This document shows, piece after piece, positions 10,401-21,010 of a stretch of DNA of 60,000 nt. This stretch comes from Symsagittifera roscoffensis. Taxonomy: Eukaryota > Xenacoelomorpha > Acoela > Convolutidae. The notes under the pieces were generated by a model, which saw nothing but the letters and a program-made list of their open reading frames with translations, had not been told where the DNA came from and ran no database searches. Made by a program: the position numbers and the translations under genes. Within the stretch, counting starts at the first letter, position 1; every line of letters begins with the position of its first letter. Where the stretch lies: positions 84,121,574-84,181,573 of the forward strand of contig NC_087063.1 in the NCBI RefSeq assembly GCF_963678635.1. Direction: 5' to 3'.

Positions 10401-12037
10401 CTCAAATTATCCAAAAGAGCTGCTAGTAGCTCCTAATCAGGGGCGTAAGAGCTAAATAACTACCGTTAGACCGGCAAGGCGACAACTCGTCGAAAGCGAC
10501 AATTGTTAGTGTTTTGGCACTGAATGTTTGCCGCTTAATCTACAGTTACGCATTCTCGTCTGGTCCAAGTTATCGCTTAGTGAAATGTTTCTAGCCTGAA
10601 AAAAAAAACAGATGTTTTTTTTTTCTTCGTTTTTCACCAAATGTCACTTATGACGATCGACGAGTTGTCCCCTCAAAATTTTGACTAGTTCGAGTTCGAC
10701 TAATATCTCCCATTTAATGTCTGAAATGTGTGCATTCTAGGGAGAGTGTGGCCTCTGTTCTTGACGAGACTGTTCTGAGCAGTCCCTCCCCCTGGATCAA
10801 CTCCAACACCATCAACCAGGTGTTGCTATCCAGAGAGGAGCACTACAAGACAGGCAAACTGGAGAATACTTACATAAAGACATCTGTTAGTCAATCTTTT
10901 TCACATGTGTCGCAATTTAGTAGGGAGGTGATTTTGGTGTTTTCTAGCTGTGATGCGGAAATTCTGGCTCTCAAACCTTTTTTCCATAAAATCGCGAGAA
11001 CTAATTCATCGGTTAAGCCTATAAGAATTTTGTACCTATACGAAACGCAACCCTTATGCAAGGGGGGATAGTAAACATATCCAACATTTCTTAGATATCC
11101 TAAGTTTCAAGTTTCTTATAACTTTGAAGTTTCTTATAAAGCTCACACTTTCTTTGTTTCTGATAACTTTCTTTCAAGTTTCGCATCAACTACTAACAAG
11201 TTTACTGAAAGTTCTTTCAAGTTTCTTAATCACTTGTTAAAGTTTCAAGTATCTGATAATGTTCTTTTTGTCCTGAAGGTACTACAGGGCTCTCACGAGT
11301 ACGATGACCTCACCCAGGTCATGTTCGCCATGCGAGAGGGTCAAGTGGTCATGGTGGACAAGTTGTACAAGGGCACTTTTTGGGCACTGGTCACCCTCAT
11401 GTGCACTGTTCTACTCTCAGTGGAAAGGTATGTAGTTGGGGATTGAGACACTAGACGACAAGCAAATTAGACGATATAAAAAAAGTGGAATATAGGCGAG
11501 ACCACAAAATGCATATAGTCCGTTTTATCCCGTTTTATTAATATCGTATAGTTTGAACGTCAACACACCCCTTCCCCCGTGTCATCGGGATATAATTGGG
11601 ATGTCATTGGGTTGTAAACTAGAGTATGATTGACAGCTGTTCGTACCATCGGGTTTGATTGACAGCTGTTGCTACCTGTTCACACCTGCCGACCTTTAGT
11701 TTAGAGTCTGATATTGACAGGCACCAGCTGTTGTTTCCGAGTTGAATTGAATTACATATGAGCACAATTCAGAATTAAAATTATGTCGAAAATCTCGTGT
11801 TTTCTTAACAGGTCAGTGGCATTCATCAACAGAGCGAAGAACAACAGACAGCAGAAGCTAATGCAAATAAACAATAACAACAATACCAACCTAACAGCCA
11901 CTGAGATACGAGTGTCCGAAGCAGGCGACGACGCTGACATCAGGGCCACCCCGTCTCCGAGTGCACCCGATCCGAACTTCGGAAACAAGGATGATGGTGT
12001 GAATTCACGAGTGTTCTGGAGCGCAAGGAGTGGATAA
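7275..12037 (+). CDS. Small membrane protein gene, five visible exons; possible BK-channel beta-like topology
   Basis: Five exons join with matching phases: A, start uncertain (about 7275-7300), to 7463; B 10187-10313; C 10741-10885; D 11279-11427; E 11812-12037 (stop TAA). Junction codons are g|tg, gg|g, phase 0, and ag|g, all with GT-AG introns. The protein has a Cys-containing segment (SDICTCEVETSDYSSDCS), a Trp/Cys stretch (PMDWQKRESVVFECRHSF), a polar stretch with REEHYKTGKLENTYIKTS, then REGQVVMVDKLYKG directly before a hydrophobic helix (TFWALVTLMCTVLLSVE). A basic, Asn-rich tail follows (NRAKNNRQQKLMQINNNN), ending at SARSG. The likely form is an extracellular part, one C-terminal membrane helix and a short cytoplasmic tail. 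The order Cys-rich loop, basic LYxG-like motif, helix and cytosolic tail recalls KCNMB subunits, but the loop is longer and similarity weak, so this is only a suggestion. The first exon with the start codon is not visible. Confidence 0.7.
7472..8133. other. Intron sequence with eroded repeat remnants
   Basis: This is the first part of the 2.7-kb intron A-B. At 7615-7640 a GGGAGCGCGCGCCAAAACAA stretch resembles the interior of the TIR mini-elements listed below in reverse orientation, so an old copy probably lies at about 7490-7680. No gene is seen. Confidence 0.4.
8134..8320. repeat. 187-bp near-perfect hairpin built from a TTGCAAGATC module
   Basis: The left arm starts CCCTAGTCGATCAAGGGAGG at 8134 and the right arm ends with its reverse complement at 8320; arms are about 48 bp and nearly identical. 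Inside, TTATCTTGCAAGATCTTGCA is repeated, and the centre is a second palindrome (CTTTTAAAGAG ATGCAT CCTCTTTAAAAG). It lies inside an intron of the membrane protein gene and would fold into a stable RNA hairpin if transcribed. Confidence 0.93.
8321..9689. other. AT-rich intron sequence, no feature recognised
   Basis: Low-complexity A/T runs occur throughout. No exon with usable splice sites or conserved protein stretch was seen on either strand. Confidence 0.4.
9690..10000 (-). repeat. Reverse, diverged copy of the 0.43-kb dispersed repeat
   Basis: Read on the minus strand, it shares the series GGGGGTTT, CATTTTGG, GGGATAATTAACGCACGATA with the two copies at 23.07-23.51 and 24.29-24.72 kb. Ends are approximate. 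Confidence 0.55.
10187..10313 (+). CDS. Exon B of the membrane protein gene
   Basis: Acceptor TACTATTTTCAG and donor GG|GTGAGA bound a GC-richer open segment (VGPMDWQKRESVVFECRHSF to VVNEIIGG). It enters at phase 1, as exon A leaves it, and exits at phase 2. Confidence 0.7.
10741..10885 (+). CDS. Exon C of the membrane protein gene
   Basis: Acceptor TGTGCATTCTAG; donor TCT|GTTAGT. It encodes ESVASVLDETVLSSPSPW through GKLENTYIKTS. The first base completes a Gly codon with exon B, and the exit is at phase 0. Confidence 0.65.
11279..11427 (+). CDS. Exon D of the membrane protein gene (transmembrane helix)
   Basis: Acceptor TTTTTGTCCTGAAG and donor AAAG|GTATGT. It encodes VLQGSHEYDDLTQVMFAMRE, then VDKLYKG and the hydrophobic helix WALVTLMCTVLLSVE. 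Exit at phase 2 fits exon E. Confidence 0.75.
11812..12037 (+). CDS. Exon E (last) of the membrane protein gene, cytoplasmic tail
   Basis: Acceptor GTGTTTTCTTAACAG; the first G completes Arg with exon D. The segment encodes RSVAFINRAKNNRQQKLMQ, an Asn run, an acidic/Pro stretch (SEAGDDADIRATPSPSAPD) and SRVFWSARSG before TAA. The hydrophilic, basic start agrees with the cytoplasmic side of the preceding helix. No AATAAA lies in the first 150 bases after the stop. Confidence 0.7.
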
Positions 12038-12690
12038 TTATCTAATCGGAACACGACTGCATTTATGCACTCAAAACTTCAGAATACATTGCAACTATTG
12101 CAGCACTTAGCATGTTTTTGCCCTGAGATCGGATCACTTAATTGACTGCATGATAATTTTTCATGAACTTCTTCAAGTGTCAGAGTTTGTTTACTGTTTT
12201 CTAAAAGTAAGCTTTACTGTGCTTTAATCAAGAGGTTTCAGAGGTTCTTCATAAAGGTCCATCATCGAGATATGCTTCATAAGGCATTCTGTTTGCTTCT
12301 TTCAATATTGAAAACAAATTTCACATCATTGGTACCAAAAATGGTTATTTTTAAAAAAAAAAATTTTACATCCTCCCCCGAATATTATAAAAAAAAAATC
12401 AATTCGTTAGAGAGGGATGAAAATCGTCTGAGCTCAAGCAACTTAGTCTTCAATATAGCGATGACAGTTCTTTATCAGGTGCCATATACCATATTGCGGA
12501 TGTAGAACTTTCTCAAAGGGGGGGGGGGTATTTTCAGAAACTTTCGAAAACTTTGTTGACATTTTTTTCGGTGAACCAAATTGATTTTTCGAGCGCTTCG
12601 CATACTATAAAGGCCCAAATTCGACACAAATTTCGGCATAGCAGGCTAATTCAACAAAACCGGGTCATAATTGACACTTTGGAAATTTGT
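12038..12690. other. Intergenic DNA 3' of the membrane protein gene
   Basis: No gene is recognised. It holds 3' untranslated sequence at its left end, A-runs near 12350 and 12390, and a G-run at 12519-12528. Confidence 0.4.
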
Positions 12691-13048
12691 CATTAAAAGG
12701 CCAAACTGTGCATTCTGTGCATTGTATGCGCTTTCCACAACAGGCCAAAATCAGATTTGTTGCGGAATCCACATCATTGCTACTTTTCTTTGATCTTCTT
12801 TGTTGTTATAGATTCCACAAACATATGCTTCAAACACTGTTCCGCTCAAAACCGCTCCAAAAATAGACGAATTTGCGAAATCCGCAACCGTATTTGCGGA
12901 ATCCAAAACAGTTTGTGGAGTCCACAAACAAACAATAAGACATGTGTATAGTTTAATTGAGCTGTTGCAGAATCCACAACTGTAAGCGGAATCCGCAAAT
13001 TGTAAGTGGATTCCGCATTTTGTTTGCAGATTCCGTTTACAAAAAAAT
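12691..13048. repeat. Palindrome-rich TIR element, left part (copy 1)
   Basis: It begins with CATTAAAAGGCCAAACTGTG, the terminal sequence shared with the copies at 32.9-33.9 and 42.99-44.28 kb. The interior has repeated TTGCGGAATCC / GGATTCCGCAA modules (near 12760, 12895, 12970-13030). The right end is cut by the adjoining mini-element at 13049. Confidence 0.8.
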
Positions 13049-13581
13049 CAGGCGAATTTAGAATTTAGGGGAGGCGGGGGCTCGGACGCCTTCTTTTCCT
13101 CAGGGATTCGACCCCTGCCGAACTAATAGGTCCTCCCTTTGGTACTTTTTAAGAAATCCAACCCAAAATTTTTCTAAAGGCGCTTCAGGCGCCAAAAAAT
13201 ACTAACTTTGAAGGGGAGCGCGCGCCAAAAAAAAACGCAATTTTTTTGTCAAAATTTTCCAAAAAATTCCCAAAAACGGCTTTTTTTATCTATTTAGAAA
13301 ATTTGGCCAAATCGGTGTCTTTTTAATCTTTAGGAATGCTTGGAAATTCAATTTGGTCGACTTTAAAAAAAGAAAAGGTTGTCGAAATTTTCCAAAAAGT
13401 GCCCAAAAACGGCTTTTTTGACCTATTTTTTTTTAAATATGCCTACGGCGCAGAAAATTTGGCCAAATCAGTGTCTTTTTAATCTTTAGGAATCCTTGGA
13501 AACTCATTTTGGTCGACTTTAAAAGAAGAAAAAGTCGTCAACATTTTCGAAAAACTTTTGAAAATCCTAGATCCGCCCCTG
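13049..13581 (-). mobile_element. TIR mini-element (CAGGGGCGGAT family), reverse, with internal duplication
   Basis: The right end AGATCCGCCCCTG and the left GGAGGCGGGGG region match the family ends. Read on the minus strand the order is the usual one: TTGTCGACC-like, CCAAATTGA, AAAACGC, GGCGCGCGCTCCCC, GGCGCC, GGTACAAAGG, GGGGTCGAAT. A block of about 160 bp (13266-13400) is repeated at 13401-13560. No coding capacity; it would depend on a transposase elsewhere. The CAGxGGCGGAT-type ends recall hAT-like non-autonomous elements, but the superfamily is not proven. Confidence 0.75.
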
Positions 13582-16500
13582 AAAAAAAAATGCGTTTGTT
13601 CGGCGAGCTTTCCATTTCAAATTTAGTATATACTGGCGCCAAAGGCGCCTCAAGAAAATTTTTAGGTTTAGTCATCAAAAACTGATGTCAGAAACTAAAA
13701 CCCAATAAAACCGCGAGGGAAAGACACCTCGGTTGGTAAGTGGGACAAATATTTCCACCGAGTACGAGTCTAGAGGGAAGATCGGATCGTATATCGGTTA
13801 CACTGTTAAATGCTCTCATTAAAAAAAAACACCCTTGAATATTATTTTTTAGGTTGACCGAATTGATTTTCCGAGCTCTCCCAAAGAACTTAAAGGTCCT
13901 TGTTTGGGCCAAATATTGAGCCTCGCAGGCAAAATTTTGAAAAAACAGGCCAAAAAAACTTTTTTCAATTTTTTGGAAATTTATCACCAAAACATTGCGT
14001 TTTTTCGGCGCGCGTTCCCCTCAAAATTAGTATATACTGGCGCCAAAGGCGCCTCAAGAAAATTTTTAAGTTTAGTCATCAAAAACTGATGTCAGAAACT
14101 AAAACCCAATAAAACCGCGAGGGAAAGACACCTCGGTTGGTAAGTGGGACAAATGTTTCTACCGAGTAAGAGTGTAGAGGGAAGATCGGATCGTATATCG
14201 GTTACACTGTTAAATGCTCTCATTAAAAAAAAACACCCTTGAATATTATTTTTTAGGTTGACCGAATTGATTTTCCGAGCTCTCCCAAAGAACTTAAAAG
14301 TCCTCGTTTGGGCCAAATATTGAGCCTCGCAGGCGAAATTTTGAAAAAACAGTCCAAAAAAACTTTTTTAGATTTTATGGATAACTATCACCAAAACATT
14401 GCGTTTTTTTGGCGCGCGTTCCCCCTCAAAACTAGTATATATTGACGAGCAAGGCGCCTTTAGAAAATTTTTAGGGTTCGTCGTCGAAAACTGATGTCAG
14501 AAAATAAAACCCAATAAAACCGAGGGAAAGACACCTCGCTTGGTAAGTGGGACAAATATTTCTACCGAGTACGAGTCTAGAGGGAAGATCGGATCGTATA
14601 TCGGTTACACTGTTAAATGCTCTCATTAAAAACACCCTTGAGTATTATTTTTTAGGTTGACCGAATTGATTTTCCGAGCTCTCCCAAAAAACTTAAAAGT
14701 CCTTGTTTGGGCCAAATATTGAGCCTCGCAGGCAAAATTTTGAAAAAACAGGCCAAAAAAACGTTTTTAGATTTTTTGGAAATTTATCACCAAAACATTG
14801 CGTTTTTTCGGCGCGCGTTCCCCCTCAAAATTAGTATATACTGGCGCCAAAGGCGCCTCAAGAAAATTTTTAGGTTTAGTCATCAAAAACTGATGTCAGA
14901 AATTAAAACCCAATAAAACCGCGAGGGAAAGACACCTCGGTTGGTAAGTGGGACAAATGTTTCTACCGAGTAAGAGTGTAGAGGGAAGATCGGATCGTAT
15001 ATCGGTTACACTGTTAAATGCTCTCATTAAAAAAACACCCTTGAATATTATTTTTTAGGTTGACCGAATTGATTTTCCGAGCTCTCCCAAAGAATTTAAA
15101 AGTCCTCGTTTGGGCCAAATATTGAGCCTCGCAGGCGAAATTTTGAAAAAACAGGCCAAAAAAACTTTTTTAGATTTTATGGATAACTATCACCAAAACA
15201 TTGCGTTTTTTTGGCGCGCGTTCCCCCTCAAAACTAGTACATATTGACGAGCAAGGCGCCTTTAGAAAATTTTTAGGGTTCGTCGTCGAAAACTGATGTC
15301 AGAAAATAAAACCCAATAAAACCGAGGGAAAGACACCTCGCTTGGTAAGTGGGACAAATATTTCTACCGAGTACGAGTCTAGAGGGAAGATCGGATCGTA
15401 TATCGGTTACACTGTTAAATGCTCTCATTAAAAACACCCTTGAGTATTATTTTTTAGGTTGACCGAATTGATTTTCCGAGCTCTCCCAAAAAACTTAAAA
15501 GTCCTTGTTTGGGACAAATATTGAGCCTCGCAGGCAAAATTTTGAAAAAACAGGCCAAAAAAACGTTTTTAGATTTTTTGGAAATTTATCACCAAAACAT
15601 TGCGTTTTTTCAGAGCGCGTTCCCCCTCAAAATTAGTATATACTGGCGCCAAAGGCGCCTCAAGAAAATTTTTAGGTTTAGTCATCAAAAACTGATGTCA
15701 GAAACTAAAACCCAATAAAACCGCGAGGGAAAGACACCTCGGTTGGTAAGTGGGACAAATGTTTCTACCGAGTAAGAGTGTAGAGGGAAGATCGGATCGT
15801 ATATCGGTTACACTGTTAAATGCTCTCATTAAAAAAAACACCCTTGAATATTAATTTTTAGGTTGACCGAATTGATTTTCCGAGCTCTCCCAAAGAACTT
15901 AAAAGTCCTGGTTTGGACCAAATATTGAGCCTCGCAGGCAAAATTTTGAAAAAACAGGCCAAAAAAAACTTTTTTCAATTTTTTGGAAAATTATCACCAA
16001 AACATTGCGTTTTTTCGGCGCGCGTTCCCCTCAAAATTAGTATATATTGACGAGCAAGGCGCCTTTAGAAATTTTTTAGGGTTCGTCGTCAAAAAATGAT
16101 GTCAGAAAATGAAAACCAATAAAACCGAGGGAAAGACACCTCGGTTGGTAAGTGGGACAAATGTTTCCACCGAGTACGAGTCTAGAGGGAAGATCGGATC
16201 GTATATCGGTTACACTGTTAAATGCTCTCATTAAAAAAAACACCCTTGAATATTGTTTTTTAGGTTGACCGAATTGATTTTCCGAGCTCTCCCAAAGAAC
16301 TTAAAAGTCCTGGTTTGGGTCAAATATTGAGCCTCGCAGGCAAAATTTTGAAAAAACAGGCCAAAAAAACTTTTTTCAATTATTTGGAAAATTATCACCA
16401 AAACATTGCGTTTTTTCGGCGCGCGTTCCCCCTCAAAATTAGTATATATTGACGAGAAAGGCGCCTTTAGAAAATTTTTAGGGTTCGTCGTCGAAAACTG

Positions 16501-19500
16501 ATGTCAGAAAATAAAACCCAATAAAACCGAGGGAAAGACACCTCGGTTGGTAAGTGGGACAAATGTTTCCACCGAGTACGAGTCTAGAGGGAAGATCGGA
16601 TCGTATATCGGTTACACTGTTAAATGCTCTCATTAAAAAAAAACACCCTTGAATATTATTTTTTAGGTTGACCGAATTGATTTTCCGAGCTCTCCCAAAG
16701 AACTTAAAGGTCCTTGTTTGGGCCAAATATTGAGCCTCGCAGGCAAAATTTTGAAAAAACAGGCCAAAAAAACTTTTTTCAATTTTTTGGAAAATTATCA
16801 CCAAAACATTGCGTTTTTTCGGCGCGCGTTCCCCCTCAAAATTAGTATATATTGACGAGCAAGGCGCCTTTAGAAAATTTTTAGGGTTCGTCGTCAAAAA
16901 ATGATGTCAGAAAATGAAAACCAATAAAACCGAGGGAAAGACACCTCGGTTGGTAAGTAGGAGAAATGTTTCCACCGAGTACGAGTCTAGAGGGAAGATC
17001 GGATCGTATATCGGTTACACTGTTAAATGCTCTCATTAAAAAAAACACCCTTGAATATTGTTTTTTAGGTTGACCGAATTGATTTTCCGAGCTCTCCCAA
17101 AGAACTTAAAAGTCCTGGTTTGGGCCAAATATTGAGCCTCGCAGGCAAAATTTTGAAAAAACAGGCCAGAAAAACTTTTTTAGATTTTTTGGAAAATTAT
17201 CACCAAAACATTGCGTTTTTTCGGCGCGCGTTCCCCCTCAAAATTAGTATATATTGACGAGCAAGGCGTCTTTAGAAAATTTTTAGGGTTCGTCGTCGAA
17301 AACTGATGTCAGAAAATAAAACCCAATAAAACCGAGGGAAAGACACCTCGGTTGGTAAGTGGGACAAATATTTCCACCGAGTACGAGTCTAGAGGGAAGA
17401 TCGGATCGTATATCGGTTACACTGTTAAATGCTCTCATTAAAAAAAAACACCCTTGAATATTATTTTTTAGGTTGACCGAATTGATTTTCCGAGCTCTCC
17501 CAAAGAACTTAAAGGTCCTTGTTTGGGCCAAATATTGAGCCTCGCAGGCAAAATTTTGAAAAAACAGGCCAAAAAAACTTTTTTCAATTTTTTGGAAAAT
17601 TATCACCAAAACATTGCGTTTTTTCGGCGCGCGTTCCCCCTCAAAATTAGTATATATTGACGAGCAAGGCGCCTTTAGAAAATTTTTAGGGTTCGTCGTC
17701 AAAAAATGATGTCAGAAAATGAAAACCAATAAAACCGAGGGAAAGACACCTCGGTTGGTAAGTAGGAGAAATGTTTCCACCGAGTACGAGTCTAGAGGGA
17801 AGATCGGATCGTATATCGGTTACACTGTTAAATGCTCTCATTAAAAAAAACACCCTTGAATATTGTTTTTTAGGTTGACCGAATTGATTTTCCGAGCTCT
17901 CCCAAAGAACTTAAAAGTCCTGGTTTGGGCCAAATATTGAGCCTCGCAGGCAAAATTTTGAAAAAACAGGCCAGAAAAACTTTTTTAGATTTTTTGGAAA
18001 ATTATCACCAAAACATTGCGTTTTTTCGGCGCGCGTTCCCCCTCAAAATTAGTATATATTGACGAGCAAGGCGTCTTTAGAAAATTTTTAGGGTTCGTCG
18101 TCGAAAACTGATGTCAGAAAATAAAACCCAATAAAACCGAGGGAAAGACACCTCGGTTGGTAAGTGGGACAAATATTTCCACCGAGTACGAGTCTAGAGG
18201 GAAGATCGGATCGTATATCGGTTACACTGTTAAATGCTCTCATTAAAAAAAACACCCTTGAATATTGTTTTTTAGGTTGACCGAATTGATTTTCCGAGCT
18301 CTCCCAAAGAACTTAAAAGTCCTGGTTTGGGTCAAATATTGAGCCTCGCAGGCAAAATTTTGAAAAAACAGGCCAAAAAAACTTTTTTCAATTTTTTGGA
18401 AAATTATCACCAAAACATTGCGTTTTTTCGGCGCGTGTTCCCCCTCAAAATTAGTATATATTGACGAGAAAGGCGCCTTTAGAAAATTTTTAGGGTTCGT
18501 CGTCGAAAACTGATGTCAGAAAATAAAACCCAATAAAACCGAGGGAAAGACACCTCGGTTGGTAAGTGGGACAAATATTTCCACCGAGTACGAGTCTAGA
18601 GGGAAGATCGGATCGTATATCGGTTACACTGTTAAATGCTCTCATTAAAAAAAAACACCCTTGAATATTATTTTTTAGGTTGACCGAATTGATTTTCCGA
18701 GCTCTCCCAAAGAACTTAAAGGTCCTTGTTTGGGCCAAATATTGAGCCTCGCAGGCAAAATTTTGAAAAAACAGGCCAAAAAAACTTTTTTCAATTTTTT
18801 GGAAAATTATCACCAAAACATTGCGTTTTTTCGGCGCGCGTTCCCCCTCAAAATTAGTATATATTGACGCGCAAGGCGCCTTTAGAAAATTTTTAGGGTT
18901 CGTCGTCAAAAAATGATGTCAGAAAATGAAAACCAATAAAACCGAGGGAAAGACACCTCGGTTGGTAAGTGGGAGAAATGTTTCCACCGAGTACGAGTCT
19001 AGAGGGAAGATCGGATCGTATATCGGTTACACTGTTAAATGCTCTCATTAAAAAAAACACCCTTGAATATTGTTTTTTAGGTTGACCGAATTGATTTTCC
19101 GAGCTCTCCCAAAGAACTTAAAAGTCCTGGTTTGGGCCAAATATTGAGCCTCGCAGGCAAAATTTTGAAAAAAAACAGGCCAGAAAAACTTTTTTAGATT
19201 TTTTGGAAAATTATCACCAAAACATTGCGTTTTTTCGGCGCGCGTTCCCCCTCAAAATTAGTATATATTGACGAGCAAGGCGCCTTTAGAAAATTTTTAG
19301 GGTTCGTCGTCGAAAAATGATGTCAGAAAATGAAAACCAATAAAACCGAGGGAAAGGCACCTCGGTTGGTAAGTGGGACAAATGTTTCCACTGAGTACGA
19401 GTCTAGAGGGAAGATCGGATCGTATATCGGTTACACTGTTAAATGCTCTCATTAAAAAAAACACCCTTGAATATTGTTTTTTAGGTTGACCGAATTGATT

Positions 19501-20225
19501 TTCCGAGCTCTCCCAAAGAACTTAAAAGTCCTGGTTTGGGCCAAATATTGAGCCTCGCAGGCAAAATTTTGAAAAAACAGGCCAGAAAAACTTTTTTAGA
19601 TTTTTTGGAATATTATCACCAAAACATTGCGTTTTTTCGGCGCGCGTTCCCCCTCAAAATTAGTATATATTGACGAGCAAGGCGTCTTTAGAAAATTTTT
19701 AGGGTTCGTCGTCGAAAATTGATGTCAGAAAATAAAACCCAATAAAACCGAGGGAAAGACACCTCGGTTGGTAAGTGGGACAAATATTTCCACCGAGTAC
19801 GAGTCTAGAGGGAAGATCGGATCGTATATCGGTTACACTGTTAAATGCTCTCATTAAAAACACCCTTGAATATTATTTTTTAGGCTGACCGAATTGATTT
19901 TCCGAGCTCTCCCAAAGAACTTAAAAGTCCTCGTTTGGGCCAAATATTGAGCCTCGCAGGCAAAATTTTGAAAAAACAGGCCAAAAAAAATTTTAGATTT
20001 TTTTGGAAAATTATCACCAAAACATTGCATTTTTTCGGCGCGCGTTCCCCCTCCAAATTAGTATATATTGACGAGCAAGGCGTCTTTAGAAAGTTTTAAT
20101 TGTTTGTCGCCAAAATGGATATCTCAAAACAGTACAAAGGGAGGACCCTTTGTGTCGTCAGAGGGTCGAATCCATGAGGGGGGAGATCGTCCGCTTCCCC
20201 ATTCCCTCTAAATCCACCCTTATAT
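13582..20225 (+). repeat. 402-bp satellite array, about 16 units, derived from the TIR mini-element
   Basis: The landmark CCTCGGTTGGTAAGTGGGA (one-base variants occur) recurs 16 times between about 13.73 and 19.77 kb with mean spacing near 402 bp. Each unit carries the mini-element interior in order: AGGTTGACCGAATTGATTTT, CCGAGCTCTCCCAAAGAAC, CGGCGCGCGTTCCCC, GGCGCCTTTAGAAAA. The final unit (about 19.86-20.22 kb) instead ends in the normal element end (ATGGATATCTCAAAACAGTA and GGGTCGAATCC). Two subtypes (ACTGGCGCCAAAGG and ATTGACGAGCAAGG) alternate in the left half; near-identical 805-bp pairs (16478-17282 and 17283-18087) show recent exchange. Frames of 69-139 codons inside are by-products of the repeat. 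Each unit also holds a 7-bp hairpin (ACCGAGG/CCTCGGT). Confidence 0.95.
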
Positions 20226-20640
20226 ATTTTATATATATACTCCCTGTTCACCCTGTTCACTCGTCATATAACTCAATTAAAATTGGTCAGTGAATCGACA
20301 TGTAAGGTAAAAAATTGTCACGTACTGGGTAGAACAATGGAAGAACAGTAACTGGGTGGAACAGCAAAAGAGCCGATGAATCGGTGTTATGGATGTTTTG
20401 TAATCATGAGTTTTTTTGTAATGAGGTTAAATAAAAAAAAACTGTTCTCAAAATTAACAGTATTTTTTGTATTCAAAAGAGAATTTGCACCAATTGATCT
20501 TTTAATGGGATTTTGTTAGACAAAGGGATCTTTTCACCCCTCCCTAAAATTAATAAATTCGTTACAGGAGAGAAAAAAATCTAGGCTCAGCCAACTTAGA
20601 CTTCAGTATAGCTGTAACAATGTTTGCTAGGTACCATAAA
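20226..20640. other. Short spacer between mini-elements
   Basis: No gene or recognised repeat. There is a short TA run at 20220-20240. Confidence 0.4.
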
Positions 20641-21010
20641 CAGGGCGGATTTAGGATTTTCTCGGGGAAGGAGGTTGGATTTTCATAAATTTTTCAAAAA
20701 TTTTGTCGAAGTTTTGATAGGTCGACCAAATTGATTTTTCGAACGCTCCCAGAACACTTTAAGAACCCTATGTTGACTAATATTTTGCTCAGCAGGCAAT
20801 AAAAAGAGGTCAAAAATGCCGTATTTGGGCGTTTTTTGAGAAAATTTTACCAAAAAAATGCGTTTTTAAGCGCGCACTCCCCTTCAAAACTAGTATATAA
20901 AAGGCGCCGAAGCCAATTATAAAGCCAAAAATGGATGTCATAAAAATACCAAAAGGAGAATCTTTGTTTGATAAGGGGTTCGAATCTCTGACGAGGGGGG
21001 GGGGGGGGGG
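20641..21010 (+). mobile_element. TIR mini-element copy, 3' end lost at a G-run
   Basis: It begins CAGGGCGGATTTAGGATTTT and follows the family order (GGTCGACCAAATTGATTTTT, GCGCGCACTCCCC, GGCGCCGAAG, GGGGTTCGAAT). It ends in a run of about 16 G instead of the terminal repeat. Confidence 0.8.

Noticed and set aside
13720-13760. tRNA gene in the satellite unit based on A/B-box-like strings
   Set aside because: No acceptor stem or cloverleaf could be drawn around the boxes.
13688-18909. Recurrent frames of 69-139 codons in the 402-bp array on both strands
   Set aside because: They are the same satellite translated again, shifted by unit differences; composition follows the DNA repeat and no conserved domain or start context is present.
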